NCBI GenBank assembly: GCA_016710635.1
Contig: JADJVL010000012.1
Location: 1 to 64,000 of the forward strand
DNA: 64,000 nucleotides
Source: Holophagaceae bacterium
GTDB taxonomy: Bacteria > Acidobacteriota > Holophagae > Holophagales > Holophagaceae
Direction: 5' to 3'
Shown: positions 9,189 to 18,165 of the stretch, piece after piece
Position numbering within the stretch: position 1 is the stretch's first letter
Layout of the letters: the number at the start of each line of letters is the position of its first letter
Program-made: the position numbers and the translations under genes
The notes under the pieces: model-generated
Told to the model about the DNA's origin: nothing
Databases searched by the model: none
The model's input: the letters and a program-made list of their open reading frames with translations, nothing else

Positions 9189-9679
9189 TACTTCACCCCT
9201 TCCTCTTTCTTCTTCTCCTCGCTCGTGACGATGGAGGCCTCGTCGGCCCCACCTTCGCGGCAAGCCTGGAAGAGTGCGTTGATGTACTTGAAGGGCAGGT
9301 CCTGGTCAGCCTTCACGAAGACCCGCTTGTCGTCCAGGGCACCGACGCTGCGGTTCACGAAGTCGACCAGCTTCTGCTTGCTGTCGGGCGTGTCGAGCTT
9401 GAAGGACTCGCCCTTGGCGTCGGAATCGTCGCAGGTGATCTCGCCCGCGGCGACGTACTCGCCCTTGTCGTTGTGCTTGGCGTTGTAGTAGAGGGTGATG
9501 TACTTGGCACCCTGCTGCTTCTCCACCTTGGGGCTGTGCTTGGCCAGCGGCAGCTTCACGCTGTCGTTCACGGCCGGCGTGATCACGATGAAGATGATCA
9601 GCAGCACCAGAACGATGTCCACCAGCGGGGTGACGTTGATGTCCGACTTGACGCCACCGCCCTTGCCACCTGCATCCAT
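9188..9679 (-). CDS. exbD: ExbD/TolR-family biopolymer transport protein with insert
   Basis: 163 aa. The N-terminus (MDAGGKGGGVKSDINVTPLV) is nearly the same as in the next ExbD, pointing to an old duplication. The transmembrane helix VDIVLVLLIIFIVITPAV carries the family Asp. The periplasmic domain is longer, with an extra segment around KYITLYYNAKHNDKGEYV. A perfect AGGAGGT lies ahead of the ATG. It sits between exbB and the second exbD. Confidence 0.9.
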   Translation of the reverse strand: MDAGGKGGGVKSDINVTPLVDIVLVLLIIFIVITPAVNDSVKLPLAKHSPKVEKQQGAKYITLYYNAKHNDKGEYVAAGEITCDDSDAKGESFKLDTPDSKQKLVDFVNRSVGALDDKRVFVKADQDLPFKYINALFQACREGGADEASIVTSEEKKKEEGVK

Positions 9680-9750
9680 GGTGACCTCCTTAGAAAGGGG
9701 TGGAGGAGCCGCCCGGGAATCCGCGCGGCCCCCCTACCGGGGTGGAAGGA

Positions 9751-10473
9751 TCAGGCCTGGCTCTCGCGGCGGATGAACTCGTCGATCATCTGGGAGGCGG
9801 CATTGTTGATGTTGGTGACGACCTGGTCCTGCTTGTTGGTCAGCAGGTTGTAGATCCACACGGCGGGGATGGCGACGATGAGGCCCAGCGCGGTGGTGCC
9901 CAGCGCCTCGCCGATGGAGCCGGCCAGCGCGTTGATGTCGCCCGCGCCCTTGGTCTTGAGGTCAGCGAAGACCTTGATGATGCCGGCCACGGTGCCGAGC
10001 AGGCCGATGAAGGGGGCCAGGGCGCCGATGGTGGCCAGGGAGTTCATGCCCTTCTTGAGGAGCTCGGTGACCTCCGCGGAGCCGCGGGAGATGGCGCGCT
10101 CGACGGGCTGGATGACGTCGTGGTTGGGGTTCATGCTCTTGAGCTGCTTCTCGTACTGGAAGATGTCCAGGCCGTGCTTGAGCACGAGGGCCACGTGGGA
10201 CTTGTTGTGGGTGGTGGCGGCGCGCTTGGCGGCCTCGAAATCGCCGCGGCGCAGGGTGTCCATGAAGAGCTTGAGGAACTTCTCGGACGCGGAGTTGGAG
10301 CCGGCGTACATCACGAAGCGCTCGACCGCGGTGTAGATCTGGAACACCAGCAGGACGACGAGGATGACGATGATGCCCTTGTTGAAGGCCGAGGCCTCCT
10401 TCCAGATGCCCATGATGGAGAAGGCGTCCGAGCTTTCGATGAGGCCCAGGTTGATGGCGGCGAAGGGGTTCAT
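9751..10473 (-). CDS. exbB: MotA/TolQ/ExbB proton channel family protein
   Basis: 240 aa with three hydrophobic segments: near residues 30-47 (GIIVILVVLLVFQIYTAV), the LATIGALAPFIGLLGTVAGI segment, and ALGTTALGLIVAIPAVWIYN. The second and third are the defining motifs of the TolQ/ExbB channel fold. The subunit forms the proton-conducting pentamer that, with ExbD, energises TonB. It lies in the operon directly downstream of tonB and the small membrane protein. Confidence 0.93.
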   Translation of the reverse strand: MNPFAAINLGLIESSDAFSIMGIWKEASAFNKGIIVILVVLLVFQIYTAVERFVMYAGSNSASEKFLKLFMDTLRRGDFEAAKRAATTHNKSHVALVLKHGLDIFQYEKQLKSMNPNHDVIQPVERAISRGSAEVTELLKKGMNSLATIGALAPFIGLLGTVAGIIKVFADLKTKGAGDINALAGSIGEALGTTALGLIVAIPAVWIYNLLTNKQDQVVTNINNAASQMIDEFIRRESQA

Positions 10474-10536
10474 GGCGGTTCCTTTTTGCTAAAGGTGGCG
10501 GGGAGAAGGGGAGTTCGGTTCGGGTGCTGGTTCAGT

Positions 10537-10722
10537 TCAACGGGCGGCGGGGGCCGGCTGGGGAGCCGGATTCGCCACACCGGCGAGGTTGGGCGCGGGG
10601 GCCTGGGCGCCCGCGGGTTCAGGAAGGGTGGCGGGGGCGGCAGCCCGGCCGCCGGTGATCGCCAGGACGGCCGCGGCCAGGAGGGCCGAAAGGCCGGCGC
10701 CGAGGAGCACGTTGCGGTTCAT
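10537..10722 (-). CDS. Small single-pass membrane protein in the tonB operon
   Basis: A 61-aa product with one hydrophobic helix (NVLLGAGLSALLAAAVLAIT) followed by an Ala/Pro-rich periplasmic tail. It starts 8 bp after the tonB stop and ends 64 bp before exbB. No family was recognised. Its position suggests an accessory of the TonB-ExbBD motor, but translation is supported only by context and composition. Confidence 0.5.
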   Translation of the reverse strand: MNRNVLLGAGLSALLAAAVLAITGGRAAAPATLPEPAGAQAPAPNLAGVANPAPQPAPAAR

Positions 10723-10730
10723 GGCGGGGT

Positions 10731-11519
10731 TCACCGGAGCCGGAAGGGCATGGTGAGCTTGAACCGGGCGTACTGGGGCACGCCGTTCAGGAGGGCGGGC
10801 TCGAAGCGCCACTGCATGGCGTAGCTCTCCGCCGAGGGCCGCAGCTGGGGCGGGCCTTCCTTCGCCGTGGCCTGGGTGGGCACGCCATCGGGGCCGATGG
10901 TGATCTCCACCACCACCGTGCCCTGGATCTTCGCGATCTTGGCGAGGGGCGGGTAAGGGGGCGCCGGGGGCTGGTACTTGATCTTGACCATGCTGAAGTC
11001 GAAATCCACGACCCGGCCCGTGCCGCCGACCACGCCACCGACCACGCCGCCCTTGACGCCGCCCACCGCGCCGCCGATCACGCCGCCGGGCACGCCGCCC
11101 GCGGCACCGCCGCTGGTCTGGCTGGAACGGTCCTCATGGGGCAGTTCCTTGGGGGTTTCGGGAATGACCTCGCGGCCGGGCTCGACCTTCTCTTCCTTCG
11201 GGGTTTCCGCCCTGGAGCTGGCGGCCGCGGGTGGCGGCGGCGGCGGGGGAGGAGGAGGCGGCGGCGGCGGAGGCGCCTCGCCTTCGGTGAGGTCGATGCC
11301 CATGGTCTTCACGACCTTCTTGCCCACTTCGGTGTTCTTGGCCAGGTAGAAGACCGTGCCACCGAAGGCCCCGTAGAGGGCGAGGGTCAGAGGGACCGTG
11401 ACCAGGGGGTTGCCCCGCTTGAGCTCGCTGTGGCCAGCGGAGATCGAGGGCTGGTAGACCAGGTCCTCGAGACTCTCCGGCTTGGCTGGCGCGGCCTTTT
11501 TGGGATCTTGGGTACTCAT
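10731..11519 (-). CDS. tonB: Energy transducer TonB
   Basis: 262 aa; ATG at 11519 chosen (MSTQDPKKAA) with GGGAG upstream. A cytoplasmic N-terminus is followed by a membrane helix (LVTVPLTLALYGAFGGTVFYL), an uninterrupted run of about 15 prolines, a Glu/Lys-rich stretch, a repetitive GGV/GGA linker, and a C-terminal TonB domain (PPYPPLAKIAKIQGTVVVEI ... YAMQWRFEPA). The protein spans the periplasm and transmits proton-motive energy to outer-membrane receptors. It heads the operon with exbB and exbD. No receptor gene is present in the window. Confidence 0.92.
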   Translation of the reverse strand: MSTQDPKKAAPAKPESLEDLVYQPSISAGHSELKRGNPLVTVPLTLALYGAFGGTVFYLAKNTEVGKKVVKTMGIDLTEGEAPPPPPPPPPPPPPPPAAASSRAETPKEEKVEPGREVIPETPKELPHEDRSSQTSGGAAGGVPGGVIGGAVGGVKGGVVGGVVGGTGRVVDFDFSMVKIKYQPPAPPYPPLAKIAKIQGTVVVEITIGPDGVPTQATAKEGPPQLRPSAESYAMQWRFEPALLNGVPQYARFKLTMPFRLR

Positions 11520-11622
11520 GTCGCTCCCATGGAAGATCCAGGTGAAAAAAGCTGGAGCCGAAACGGCGCGATGCCGTACCGGCTCCTGGAAAGGATAAAG
11601 ATCTGGGGCTAGCCCGAGGGCT

Positions 11623-11651
11623 AAGATGACAAGCGCCCCCCGGTCCGTCAA
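11623..11651 (-). promoter_or_regulatory. Candidate sigma70-type promoter of the tonB operon
   Basis: On the minus strand TTGACG (11651-11646) and CATCTT (11628-11623) are separated by 17 nt, about 100 bp upstream of the tonB ATG. The -35 is good and the -10 weak. A short AGCCC/GGGCT hairpin lies just downstream in the presumed leader. Confidence 0.35.
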
Positions 11652-11741
11652 GGAACGAAGATCACCGGAACCCCTCACCAGCGCTCGATTTAGAAGATTT
11701 TGCATCGATATGACATGGACGCCCCGGATCATGAGGAAGGG

Positions 11742-12923
11742 GTGACATCCCAGGCGAAAATAAGGAGGTTTGTCATCGCTGCGTCACAATCCACCGGCTT
11801 CAACTTTCAATGCGAATCCCTCCAGGGGGAGCAGCCCGCCCGGGCAGGCCGCTTTTCGACCGCCCACGGCGAAGTCCGGACGCCGGCCTTCATGCCCGTG
11901 GGCACCCAGGGCACGGTGAAGGCGGTGTCCCCGGCCCAGCTGGCGGAGATCGCCCCGGAGGTCATTCTGGGCAACACCTACCACCTGGGCCTGCGCCCCG
12001 GGGACGCCCTCGTGGCGAAGCTCGGCGGCCTGCACCGCTTCATGGCCTGGGACGGGCCCATCCTCACGGACAGCGGCGGCTTCCAGGTCTTCTCTTTGTC
12101 ATCGCTTCGCAAGATCCGTGAGGAAGGCGTGACCTTCGCGAGCCACATCGACGGCTCGCCCCAGTTCCTGAGCCCCGAGCGCAGCATGGAGATCCAGCGC
12201 AACCTCGGCTCCGACATCGTCATGGCCCTGGATGAATGCCCTCCAGGGCAGCTGGAGCGCCCGAAGCTGGAGGCCTCCATGGCCCGGACGACCCGCTGGC
12301 TCGAGCGTTGCCGCAAGTCCCCCCTGGATCCCCACCAGGGGCTCTTCGCCATCAACCAGGGCGGGACGCACCTGGACCTCCGCCGGGACCACCTGCACCA
12401 GATCCTCGAGCTGGACGCCAGGGCGCCCTTCCAGGGCTTCGCCGTGGGCGGCCTCAGCGTGGGCGAACCCAAGGAGGCCATGAACGCCACCCTGGCCGAA
12501 TTCGTGCGGGAGCTGCCCATGGACCGCCCCCGCTACCTCATGGGCGTGGGCACCCCGGAGGACCTCCTCTTCGGCATGGAGCAGGGGGTGGACCTCTTCG
12601 ACTGCGTGCTGCCCACCCGGGAGGCCCGCCACGGCCGCCTCCTCACCTCCCGGGGCCGCCTCAACCTCAAGAACGCCCGGCACCGGGAGTCCGACCGCCC
12701 CGCGGACCCGGACTGCGCCTGCTACACCTGCCGCACCTTCTCCCGGGCCTACCTGCACCACCTCCTGCGGTCCGGGGAGCTCCTGGGATCCACGCTCAAC
12801 TCCATCCACAACCTGAGCTACACTGTCCAATTGACCCGCGCCGGGCGCCAGGCCTTGCTGGAAGGGCGGTTTCCGGACTTCGCCCGCCGCACGCGGGAAC
12901 TCTGGAACACCGAGGAGCCCTGA
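11742..12923 (+). CDS. tgt: Queuine tRNA-ribosyltransferase (tRNA-guanine transglycosylase)
   Basis: Exchanges guanine 34 for preQ1 in GUN-anticodon tRNAs in queuosine synthesis. Diagnostic segments are TPAFMPVGTQGTVKA, LTDSGGFQVFSL (catalytic Asp region), the second Asp in DLFDCVLPTREARHG, and a zinc site CACYTC plus the downstream YLHHL. The start is uncertain: GTG at 11742 has GAGG 5 nt upstream and gives 393 aa, ATG at 11715 is longer, and a perfect AGGAGG at 11763 points at a non-standard codon near 11772-11775. Linkage tgt-yajC-secD-secF is the classical arrangement in many bacteria; yajC starts immediately after the stop. Confidence 0.95.
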   Translation: MTSQAKIRRFVIAASQSTGFNFQCESLQGEQPARAGRFSTAHGEVRTPAFMPVGTQGTVKAVSPAQLAEIAPEVILGNTYHLGLRPGDALVAKLGGLHRFMAWDGPILTDSGGFQVFSLSSLRKIREEGVTFASHIDGSPQFLSPERSMEIQRNLGSDIVMALDECPPGQLERPKLEASMARTTRWLERCRKSPLDPHQGLFAINQGGTHLDLRRDHLHQILELDARAPFQGFAVGGLSVGEPKEAMNATLAEFVRELPMDRPRYLMGVGTPEDLLFGMEQGVDLFDCVLPTREARHGRLLTSRGRLNLKNARHRESDRPADPDCACYTCRTFSRAYLHHLLRSGELLGSTLNSIHNLSYTVQLTRAGRQALLEGRFPDFARRTRELWNTEEP

Positions 12924-13235
12924 ATGATCTTTGCCCTGCTGCAAGCCCAACCCCAGCCCGCCTGGGTGTCCCTCCTCCCCATCGTCGGCATGGGCCTTCT
13001 CTTCTACTTCCTGATCCTGCGGCCCCAGAGCAAGCAGCGGAAGGAGATGGAGGCCCGCCTGTCCAAGCTGAAGAGCGGCGACGAGGTCCTCCTCAGCGGC
13101 GGCCTGTACGCGACCATCGACCGGGTGGACGAGAAGGACGCCAGGATCCTCTACCTCAAGCTCGGCAGCAACACGGTCAAGGCCAAGCGCCAGGCCGTCG
13201 TCGCCCTGGCCACCGAGCCCGAGACCCAGAACTGA
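12924..13235 (+). CDS. yajC: Preprotein translocase subunit YajC
   Basis: 103 aa, small accessory of the SecDF translocon. It has one N-terminal membrane helix (VSLLPIVGMGLLFYFLILRP) followed by the conserved SKQRKEME and LKSGDEVLLSGGLYATI segments. It starts directly after the tgt stop codon (TGAATG), so it is translationally coupled. Size and motifs are canonical. Confidence 0.95.
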   Translation: MIFALLQAQPQPAWVSLLPIVGMGLLFYFLILRPQSKQRKEMEARLSKLKSGDEVLLSGGLYATIDRVDEKDARILYLKLGSNTVKAKRQAVVALATEPETQN

Positions 13236-13292
13236 CGCGAGCCGGGCCAAAAGCCTGGTGCCCGAAGCCCGAAGCCCCTGAAAGGAGCGCCC

Positions 13293-14927
13293 GTGAGCAA
13301 GCGGACCCTCTGGCGATTGACCCTGACCCTGCTGATCTGCGGGGCCTGCGCCTACTTCTTCATCCCCCTGTCCAAGGTGCGCCTGGGCCTCGACCTGCGG
13401 GGCGGCGTGCACTTCGAGCTGGAGATCCAGCAGCACGAGGCCCTGGAATCGGACCTCAAGGACGCCGCGGGCCGGGTTTCCGACCGCTTGAAGGAGAAGG
13501 GCCTGAAGGAGGCCGTGGTGGCCCTGGACGGCGAGCAGATCCGGATCACGGGCCTGCTCCCCGAGCAGAAGGCCGCCGTGGAGAAGGCCCTGGAGACCTT
13601 CACGACCTACCGGGTGGAGGTCCAGGGCGCCACCGCCACCGTGGTCCAGAAGGACACCTACAAGACCTACCTGAAGGACGACGCCTCCAAGCGCGCCCTG
13701 CAGATCATCGAGAACCGCATCAACCAGTTCGGCGTGGCCGAGCCCGAGATCACGCCCTCGGGCCCCCAGGGCGAGCGCATCGTCGTGGAGCTGCCGGGCG
13801 TCGGCGAGGCCGAGCGCGAGCGCATCAAGGGCCTGCTCTCCACCCCGGGCAGCCTGGAGCTGCGGCTCCTCGCCAAGGCGCCGATGATCTACTTCGCGTC
13901 CAAGGAACAGGCCCTGGAGTACTACAAGGGCCAGCTGCCCCCGGAGACCGAGCTCATCCCCGAGCCCGAGGAGGAGAAGCGGGTCCCCGGCGCGCCCAAG
14001 CACGCCAAGGCCCCGAAGGCCGCGGACCCGAAGGACGAGAAGTTCCGCCGCTGGGTCCTGCTGGAAAGCAAGGTCCGCCTCACCGGCCGCAGCATCACCG
14101 ACGCCAACCGGGGCGTGGATTCCACCACCGGCTTCAACGAAGTGAACTTCACCCTCGACCGGGAAGGCACCGAAGCCAACGCCTACGTCACCGAAGTCGC
14201 CGCCACGGAGAACCGCCAGTTCGCCTTCGTCCTCGACCGCAAGATCGTCTCCATCCTCAGCGCCAAGGAGAAGATCCTCAGCCCCGCGGTGCGCATCAGC
14301 AGCCCCGGTGGCTTCGAGGAGTCCTACGCCGACGACTTCGCCCTCAAGCTCAAGAGCGGCGCCATGCGCGCCTCGATGAAGTTCCTCGAGGAGAAGTCCA
14401 TGGGCCCCAGCCTGGGCGCGGACTCCATCCGGAAGGGCGTCATCGCCAGCATGATCGGCTTCCTCACCATCGTCATCTTCATGCTGGTCTGGTACCGCTG
14501 GTCCGGCCTCAACGCCATCGTCGCCCTCACGGTGAACGTCATCGTGATGCTCGGGCTGCTGGGCTCCTTCCACGCCACCATCACCCTGCCGGGCATCGCG
14601 GGCTTCGCGCTGACCATCGGCATGGCGGTGGACGCCAACATCCTCATCTTCGAGCGCATCCGGGAGGAGCTGACGGCGGGCAAGAGCGTGACCCTGGCCA
14701 TCCAGGCGGGCTTCGACAAGGTCTTCTGGACCATCGTGGACGCCCACGTGACCCAGCTCTTCGCCGCCCTGCTGCTCTTCATCTTCGGCACGGGCCCGGT
14801 CAAGGGCTTCGCCGTCTCCCTCACGGTGGGCGTCGTCGCCTCGCTGTTCACCAGCATCTACATCAGCCGCTTCATCTACGACTGGGTGCTGGAGCGCCAT
14901 CCCGGCACCAAGACGCTTTCGGTCTGA
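13293..14927 (+). CDS. secD: Protein translocase subunit SecD
   Basis: 544 aa, GTG start after AAAGGAG. The first membrane helix is followed by LGLDLRGGVHFELE (the D1 motif), a large periplasmic P1 region containing ENRINQFGVAEPEI, and then five C-terminal helices with FALTIGMAVDANILIFERI (D4-type motif) and GTGPVKGFAVSLTVG. With SecF it uses the proton gradient to complete protein export. A charged low-complexity insert (about residues 215-250, EEEKRVPGAPKHAKAPKAAD) sits within the periplasmic domain. It is followed by secF after 12 bp. Confidence 0.95.
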   Translation: MSKRTLWRLTLTLLICGACAYFFIPLSKVRLGLDLRGGVHFELEIQQHEALESDLKDAAGRVSDRLKEKGLKEAVVALDGEQIRITGLLPEQKAAVEKALETFTTYRVEVQGATATVVQKDTYKTYLKDDASKRALQIIENRINQFGVAEPEITPSGPQGERIVVELPGVGEAERERIKGLLSTPGSLELRLLAKAPMIYFASKEQALEYYKGQLPPETELIPEPEEEKRVPGAPKHAKAPKAADPKDEKFRRWVLLESKVRLTGRSITDANRGVDSTTGFNEVNFTLDREGTEANAYVTEVAATENRQFAFVLDRKIVSILSAKEKILSPAVRISSPGGFEESYADDFALKLKSGAMRASMKFLEEKSMGPSLGADSIRKGVIASMIGFLTIVIFMLVWYRWSGLNAIVALTVNVIVMLGLLGSFHATITLPGIAGFALTIGMAVDANILIFERIREELTAGKSVTLAIQAGFDKVFWTIVDAHVTQLFAALLLFIFGTGPVKGFAVSLTVGVVASLFTSIYISRFIYDWVLERHPGTKTLSV

Positions 14928-14939
14928 CCAGGGGAACCC

Positions 14940-16148
14940 ATGAAGATCTTCGACAAGCTCCCCCACTTCGACTTCATGAAATGGAAGGGCGTCGCCCTGG
15001 CCATTTCGTGGGGCATGATCATCGCCTGCTTCGTCTACGCCGCCCCCTGGAGGGGCGGGGGCAGCCGGGTGAAGCTGGGCATGCAGTTCATCGGCGGCAT
15101 CGACATGCAGGTGCGCCTGCAGGGCGACGTGCCCCAGGACCGGGTCCGCGAGGCCCTGGCCAAGGGCGGCGTGGTGGACGCTGCGGTGGTGGCCTACGAG
15201 GCCGCCAACCCGGGCACCAAGGACTACTCCATCAAGGTCAAGGCCCGGAAGGGCCAGGACGAGAAGGACTCCTCCACCCAGCTCAAGCAGATCGTCGCCG
15301 CCATGAAGGCCCTGGATCCGGCCCTCAACGACCCGAAGAAGGACCTGAACCTGGAATCCGCGGGGAACATGTCCGACCAGTGGTTCACGGCCAACCCCCT
15401 GAACCGGAAGGGCGAGGAGGCGGTGGTCAAGGCCGAGTACATGGCCCAGGCGGGCAAGGTCACCGCGGCCCGGGAGAAGCTCGGCATCTACACCGGTTTC
15501 GCCCAGCTCCCCGGGGACCTGCCGCCGGTCCTCCGCCAGAGCCTGGAGAAGGACTTCCGCCTCGGGCCCATGGCCATCGTGAAGAACGAAAGCTTCTCCC
15601 CCTCCATCTCCGGCGAATGGACCCGCAAGACCCTCTCCGCCGTGGCCTGGGCCATGGGCGCCATCCTGCTCTACGTGATGTTCCGGTTCACCGTCAGCTT
15701 CGCCGTGGGGGGCATCGTCGCCCTCATCCACGACCTGCTCATGGCCCTGGGACTCTTCGTCCTCTTCGGCTTCGAGTTCAGCGTACCGGTGGTGGCCAGC
15801 TTCCTGATCCTCATGGGCTATTCCATGGCGGACACCATCGTGGTCTTCGACCGCATCCGCGAGAACAGCCACAAGAGCGAGTACCGGCGCTCGTCCATCA
15901 CCCAGCTGGTGAACGACTCCATCAACCAGACCCTGAGCCGCACCATCCTCACCTCCCTGTCGGTGCTCTTCGTGGCCTTCTGCCTCTTCGCCTGGGGCGG
16001 GCCGGCCCTGCGGGACCTGAGCTTCCCGATCTTCGTGGGGGTCATCACCGGCACCTACAGCTCCATCTACATCGCCAGCCCCGTGGTGGTCTACTGGGAC
16101 CAGTTCTTCGGCGGCAAGGACAAGCTCAAGCAGACCTCCAAGGCCTGA
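14940..16148 (+). CDS. secF: Protein translocase subunit SecF
   Basis: 402 aa. The N-terminal helix and GMQFIGGIDMQVRL (the FxGG-type motif of SecF) are followed by a periplasmic domain that is longer than usual (about residues 60-215 with many Lys/Asp), and then five helices with LILMGYSMADTIVVFDRIREN and TILTSLSVLFVAFCLF. It partners SecD. The operon ends with a strong terminator 20 bp later. Confidence 0.95.
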   Translation: MKIFDKLPHFDFMKWKGVALAISWGMIIACFVYAAPWRGGGSRVKLGMQFIGGIDMQVRLQGDVPQDRVREALAKGGVVDAAVVAYEAANPGTKDYSIKVKARKGQDEKDSSTQLKQIVAAMKALDPALNDPKKDLNLESAGNMSDQWFTANPLNRKGEEAVVKAEYMAQAGKVTAAREKLGIYTGFAQLPGDLPPVLRQSLEKDFRLGPMAIVKNESFSPSISGEWTRKTLSAVAWAMGAILLYVMFRFTVSFAVGGIVALIHDLLMALGLFVLFGFEFSVPVVASFLILMGYSMADTIVVFDRIRENSHKSEYRRSSITQLVNDSINQTLSRTILTSLSVLFVAFCLFAWGGPALRDLSFPIFVGVITGTYSSIYIASPVVVYWDQFFGGKDKLKQTSKA

Positions 16149-16169
16149 GCCCAGTCCGCGGTTTCCAGG

Positions 16170-16199
16170 AAGGGGGCTAGCGGGCCCCCTTTCTTTTTT
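16170..16199 (+). terminator. Terminator of the tgt-yajC-secDF operon
   Basis: AGGGGGC/GCCCCCT hairpin with a short loop followed by TTCTTTTTT, immediately after secF. Confidence 0.8.
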
Positions 16200-16236
16200 C
16201 CCTCGCCGATAGAATGGGCGCAGCCAGGACCCCCCC

Positions 16237-18135
16237 GTGAAGTCGCTCCTCGTCAGAAAGACCGCCCTGGGCCTCGCCTTCCAGCGGGGCCTGCTCGGCG
16301 AGCTGCCGGCGCACGAAGCCGGCGAGGATCTGCGGCCCTTCGTGCGGCGCGGGCGGCTGGACCTGGAGACCATGCTGCTGCTGGAGCGGGAGGCCGAGCT
16401 CCTCGTCACCGGCAAGTTCCCCGAGTACGGCGACCAGCCCACGGCGATGGAGGGCCAGCCCGAGGAGGCCCGCCTCAATCCCCTCGGGCTCTTCCCCTGG
16501 CAGGACTGGAGCCGCTTCAGTCCCGAGGTCTACCTGGGCGAGGGCGGCATGGGCCGGGTCTTCCGGGTGCAGGATGTGCGGCTGAAACGGACCGTGGCCC
16601 TGAAGTTCTTCCGGGTGGCCATGGAGGACGTGGCCCGGGCCTTCCTGCGGGAGGCCCAGTCCCAGGCCCGCATCGACCACCCCAATGTGGCCAAGGTCTT
16701 CGAAGCCGGCGAGCAGGAAGGGATCCCCTTCCTGAGCATGCAGTTCATCCACGGTCCCACCCTGTCGAAGGCCGCCTCGGGCATGGACCTGCGGGAGAAG
16801 GTGGACGTGGTCCGGCAGGCGGCCCTGGGAGTCCATTCGGCCCACCGCCTGGGCATCGTCCACCGGGACCTGAAGCCCGGCAACATCATGCTGGAGAAGG
16901 ACGAGCAGGGCGGCTGGAAGGCCTTCGTGATGGACTTCGGCCTGGCCCGGGACCTCGCCGACGCCCCCACGGGCATGACCTCCCTGATGGGCACGCCGTC
17001 CTACATGAGCCCGGAGCAGATCGAAGGGCCTTCCGTGCTGGTGGGCCCCCATTCGGACGTCTACGCCCTCGGCGTCACCCTCTACGAGCTGCTGGCGGGG
17101 CGCCTGCCCTTCGAGGGGAAGAGCCAGGCCGAGGTCCTGCGCAAGATCGTGGACCAGGAGCCTCCGCCCCTCCGCAAGGCCGACCCGGAGCTGCCCAAGG
17201 AGCTGGAGGCGGTGATCCAGCGCTGCATGGAGAAGGACGTCCTGAAGCGCTACGACAGCGCCCAGGACTTTGCCGAGGAGCTGCAGCGCTTCCTGGACGG
17301 GCGGCCGGTCCTGGCCAGCCCCGTGAGCACCTGGAGCCAGGGCATCAAGCGCCTGCAGCGCAATCCCCTGCCGGCGGCGAGCCTGGCGGCGGTGACGCTG
17401 CTGGCGGGGGGCTGGCTCGTCTATGCCCTGGCCACGCGCTCCCGGGAGCGGGACCTGGGCCAGCGGATGGAGGCCAAGGAGGCGGACCTCGTCCGCATCC
17501 GCGGCGAGATGGAAGCCCTCAAGGCCCAGCAGGCCGCCGAGCGGGCGCGGTCCGAGGAACTGGGCCGGCAGGTGGCCCTGGCCCAGACGCCAGCGGCGCG
17601 GCAGGAGGCCGAGGACCTGCTGAAGGCCAGCCAGACCCGGGAGCGGGAGCTGGCCCAGCAGGTGGAGGCGGCCCTGCGGCGCACCCAGGGGCTGACGCCG
17701 GCCGGCGAAGCCGCGGCGGCGGACCGGGCCCCCGGCCTGGAGGGCGCCGCCCGGAAGGCCGAGACGCCGGAGCGCCGGGCCGATCCTGCCCCCGACCGCG
17801 CCCCCAAGGCCAAGGCCGAACCAGAGGAGGCGCCGGCCTCCGCGGCCCCCCACATCGTCACCCAGGCCGCGGCCCGCTATCCCCAGCGCGGCATGTTCAA
17901 CACCATGAACCCCCACCGGAGCAGCGAGGTCTCCGTCCTGGTGCGGGTGCAGGTGGACGCCAGCGGCCGGGCGGAGAAGTTCAGCATCCTCCAGGGCGTG
18001 CCCGGCGTCTGGGGCTACAACGAAGCCGCCCTGGAAGCCCTGCGGAGTTCCACCTACGCCCCGGCCCTCAAGGATGGGCGGCCCGTGCCCGGCAGCCTGG
18101 ACGTGCGGGTGAGCTTTCCCAAGCTGGCGCGGTGA
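16237..18135 (+). CDS. Serine/threonine protein kinase fused to a TonB C-terminal domain
   Basis: 632 aa, GTG start. Residues ~95-355 are a Hanks-type kinase: LGEGGMGRVFRVQD glycine loop, VALKFF lysine, IVHRDLKPGNIM catalytic loop (Asp ~211), MDFGLAR and GTPSYMSPEQ. A membrane helix lies near 378-400 (LPAASLAAVTLLAGGWLVYA). It is followed by a long coiled-coil-like Glu/Arg/Ala segment (RDLGQRMEAKEADLVRIRG), an Ala/Pro-rich linker, and a C-terminal ~95-residue domain with YNEAALEALRSSTYAPALKDGR that reads as a TonB/TonB-like fold. The cytosolic kinase and the periplasmic TonB-like end suggest coupling of envelope state to phosphorylation. The fusion order is seen directly; its function is inference. 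Confidence 0.88.
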   Translation: MKSLLVRKTALGLAFQRGLLGELPAHEAGEDLRPFVRRGRLDLETMLLLEREAELLVTGKFPEYGDQPTAMEGQPEEARLNPLGLFPWQDWSRFSPEVYLGEGGMGRVFRVQDVRLKRTVALKFFRVAMEDVARAFLREAQSQARIDHPNVAKVFEAGEQEGIPFLSMQFIHGPTLSKAASGMDLREKVDVVRQAALGVHSAHRLGIVHRDLKPGNIMLEKDEQGGWKAFVMDFGLARDLADAPTGMTSLMGTPSYMSPEQIEGPSVLVGPHSDVYALGVTLYELLAGRLPFEGKSQAEVLRKIVDQEPPPLRKADPELPKELEAVIQRCMEKDVLKRYDSAQDFAEELQRFLDGRPVLASPVSTWSQGIKRLQRNPLPAASLAAVTLLAGGWLVYALATRSRERDLGQRMEAKEADLVRIRGEMEALKAQQAAERARSEELGRQVALAQTPAARQEAEDLLKASQTRERELAQQVEAALRRTQGLTPAGEAAAADRAPGLEGAARKAETPERRADPAPDRAPKAKAEPEEAPASAAPHIVTQAAARYPQRGMFNTMNPHRSSEVSVLVRVQVDASGRAEKFSILQGVPGVWGYNEAALEALRSSTYAPALKDGRPVPGSLDVRVSFPKLAR

Positions 18136-18165
18136 AACAGGATCTGGCGTGGTGAAACCGGCGGT

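Noticed and set aside
11250..11275. Poly-proline run in TonB as a sequencing artefact
   Set aside because: Codons vary between CCG, CCC and CCT, and a proline-rich spacer is expected in TonB at this position.
12099..16478. Long minus-strand frame opposite tgt-yajC-secDF
   Set aside because: Shadow of four well-supported genes; low-complexity translation.
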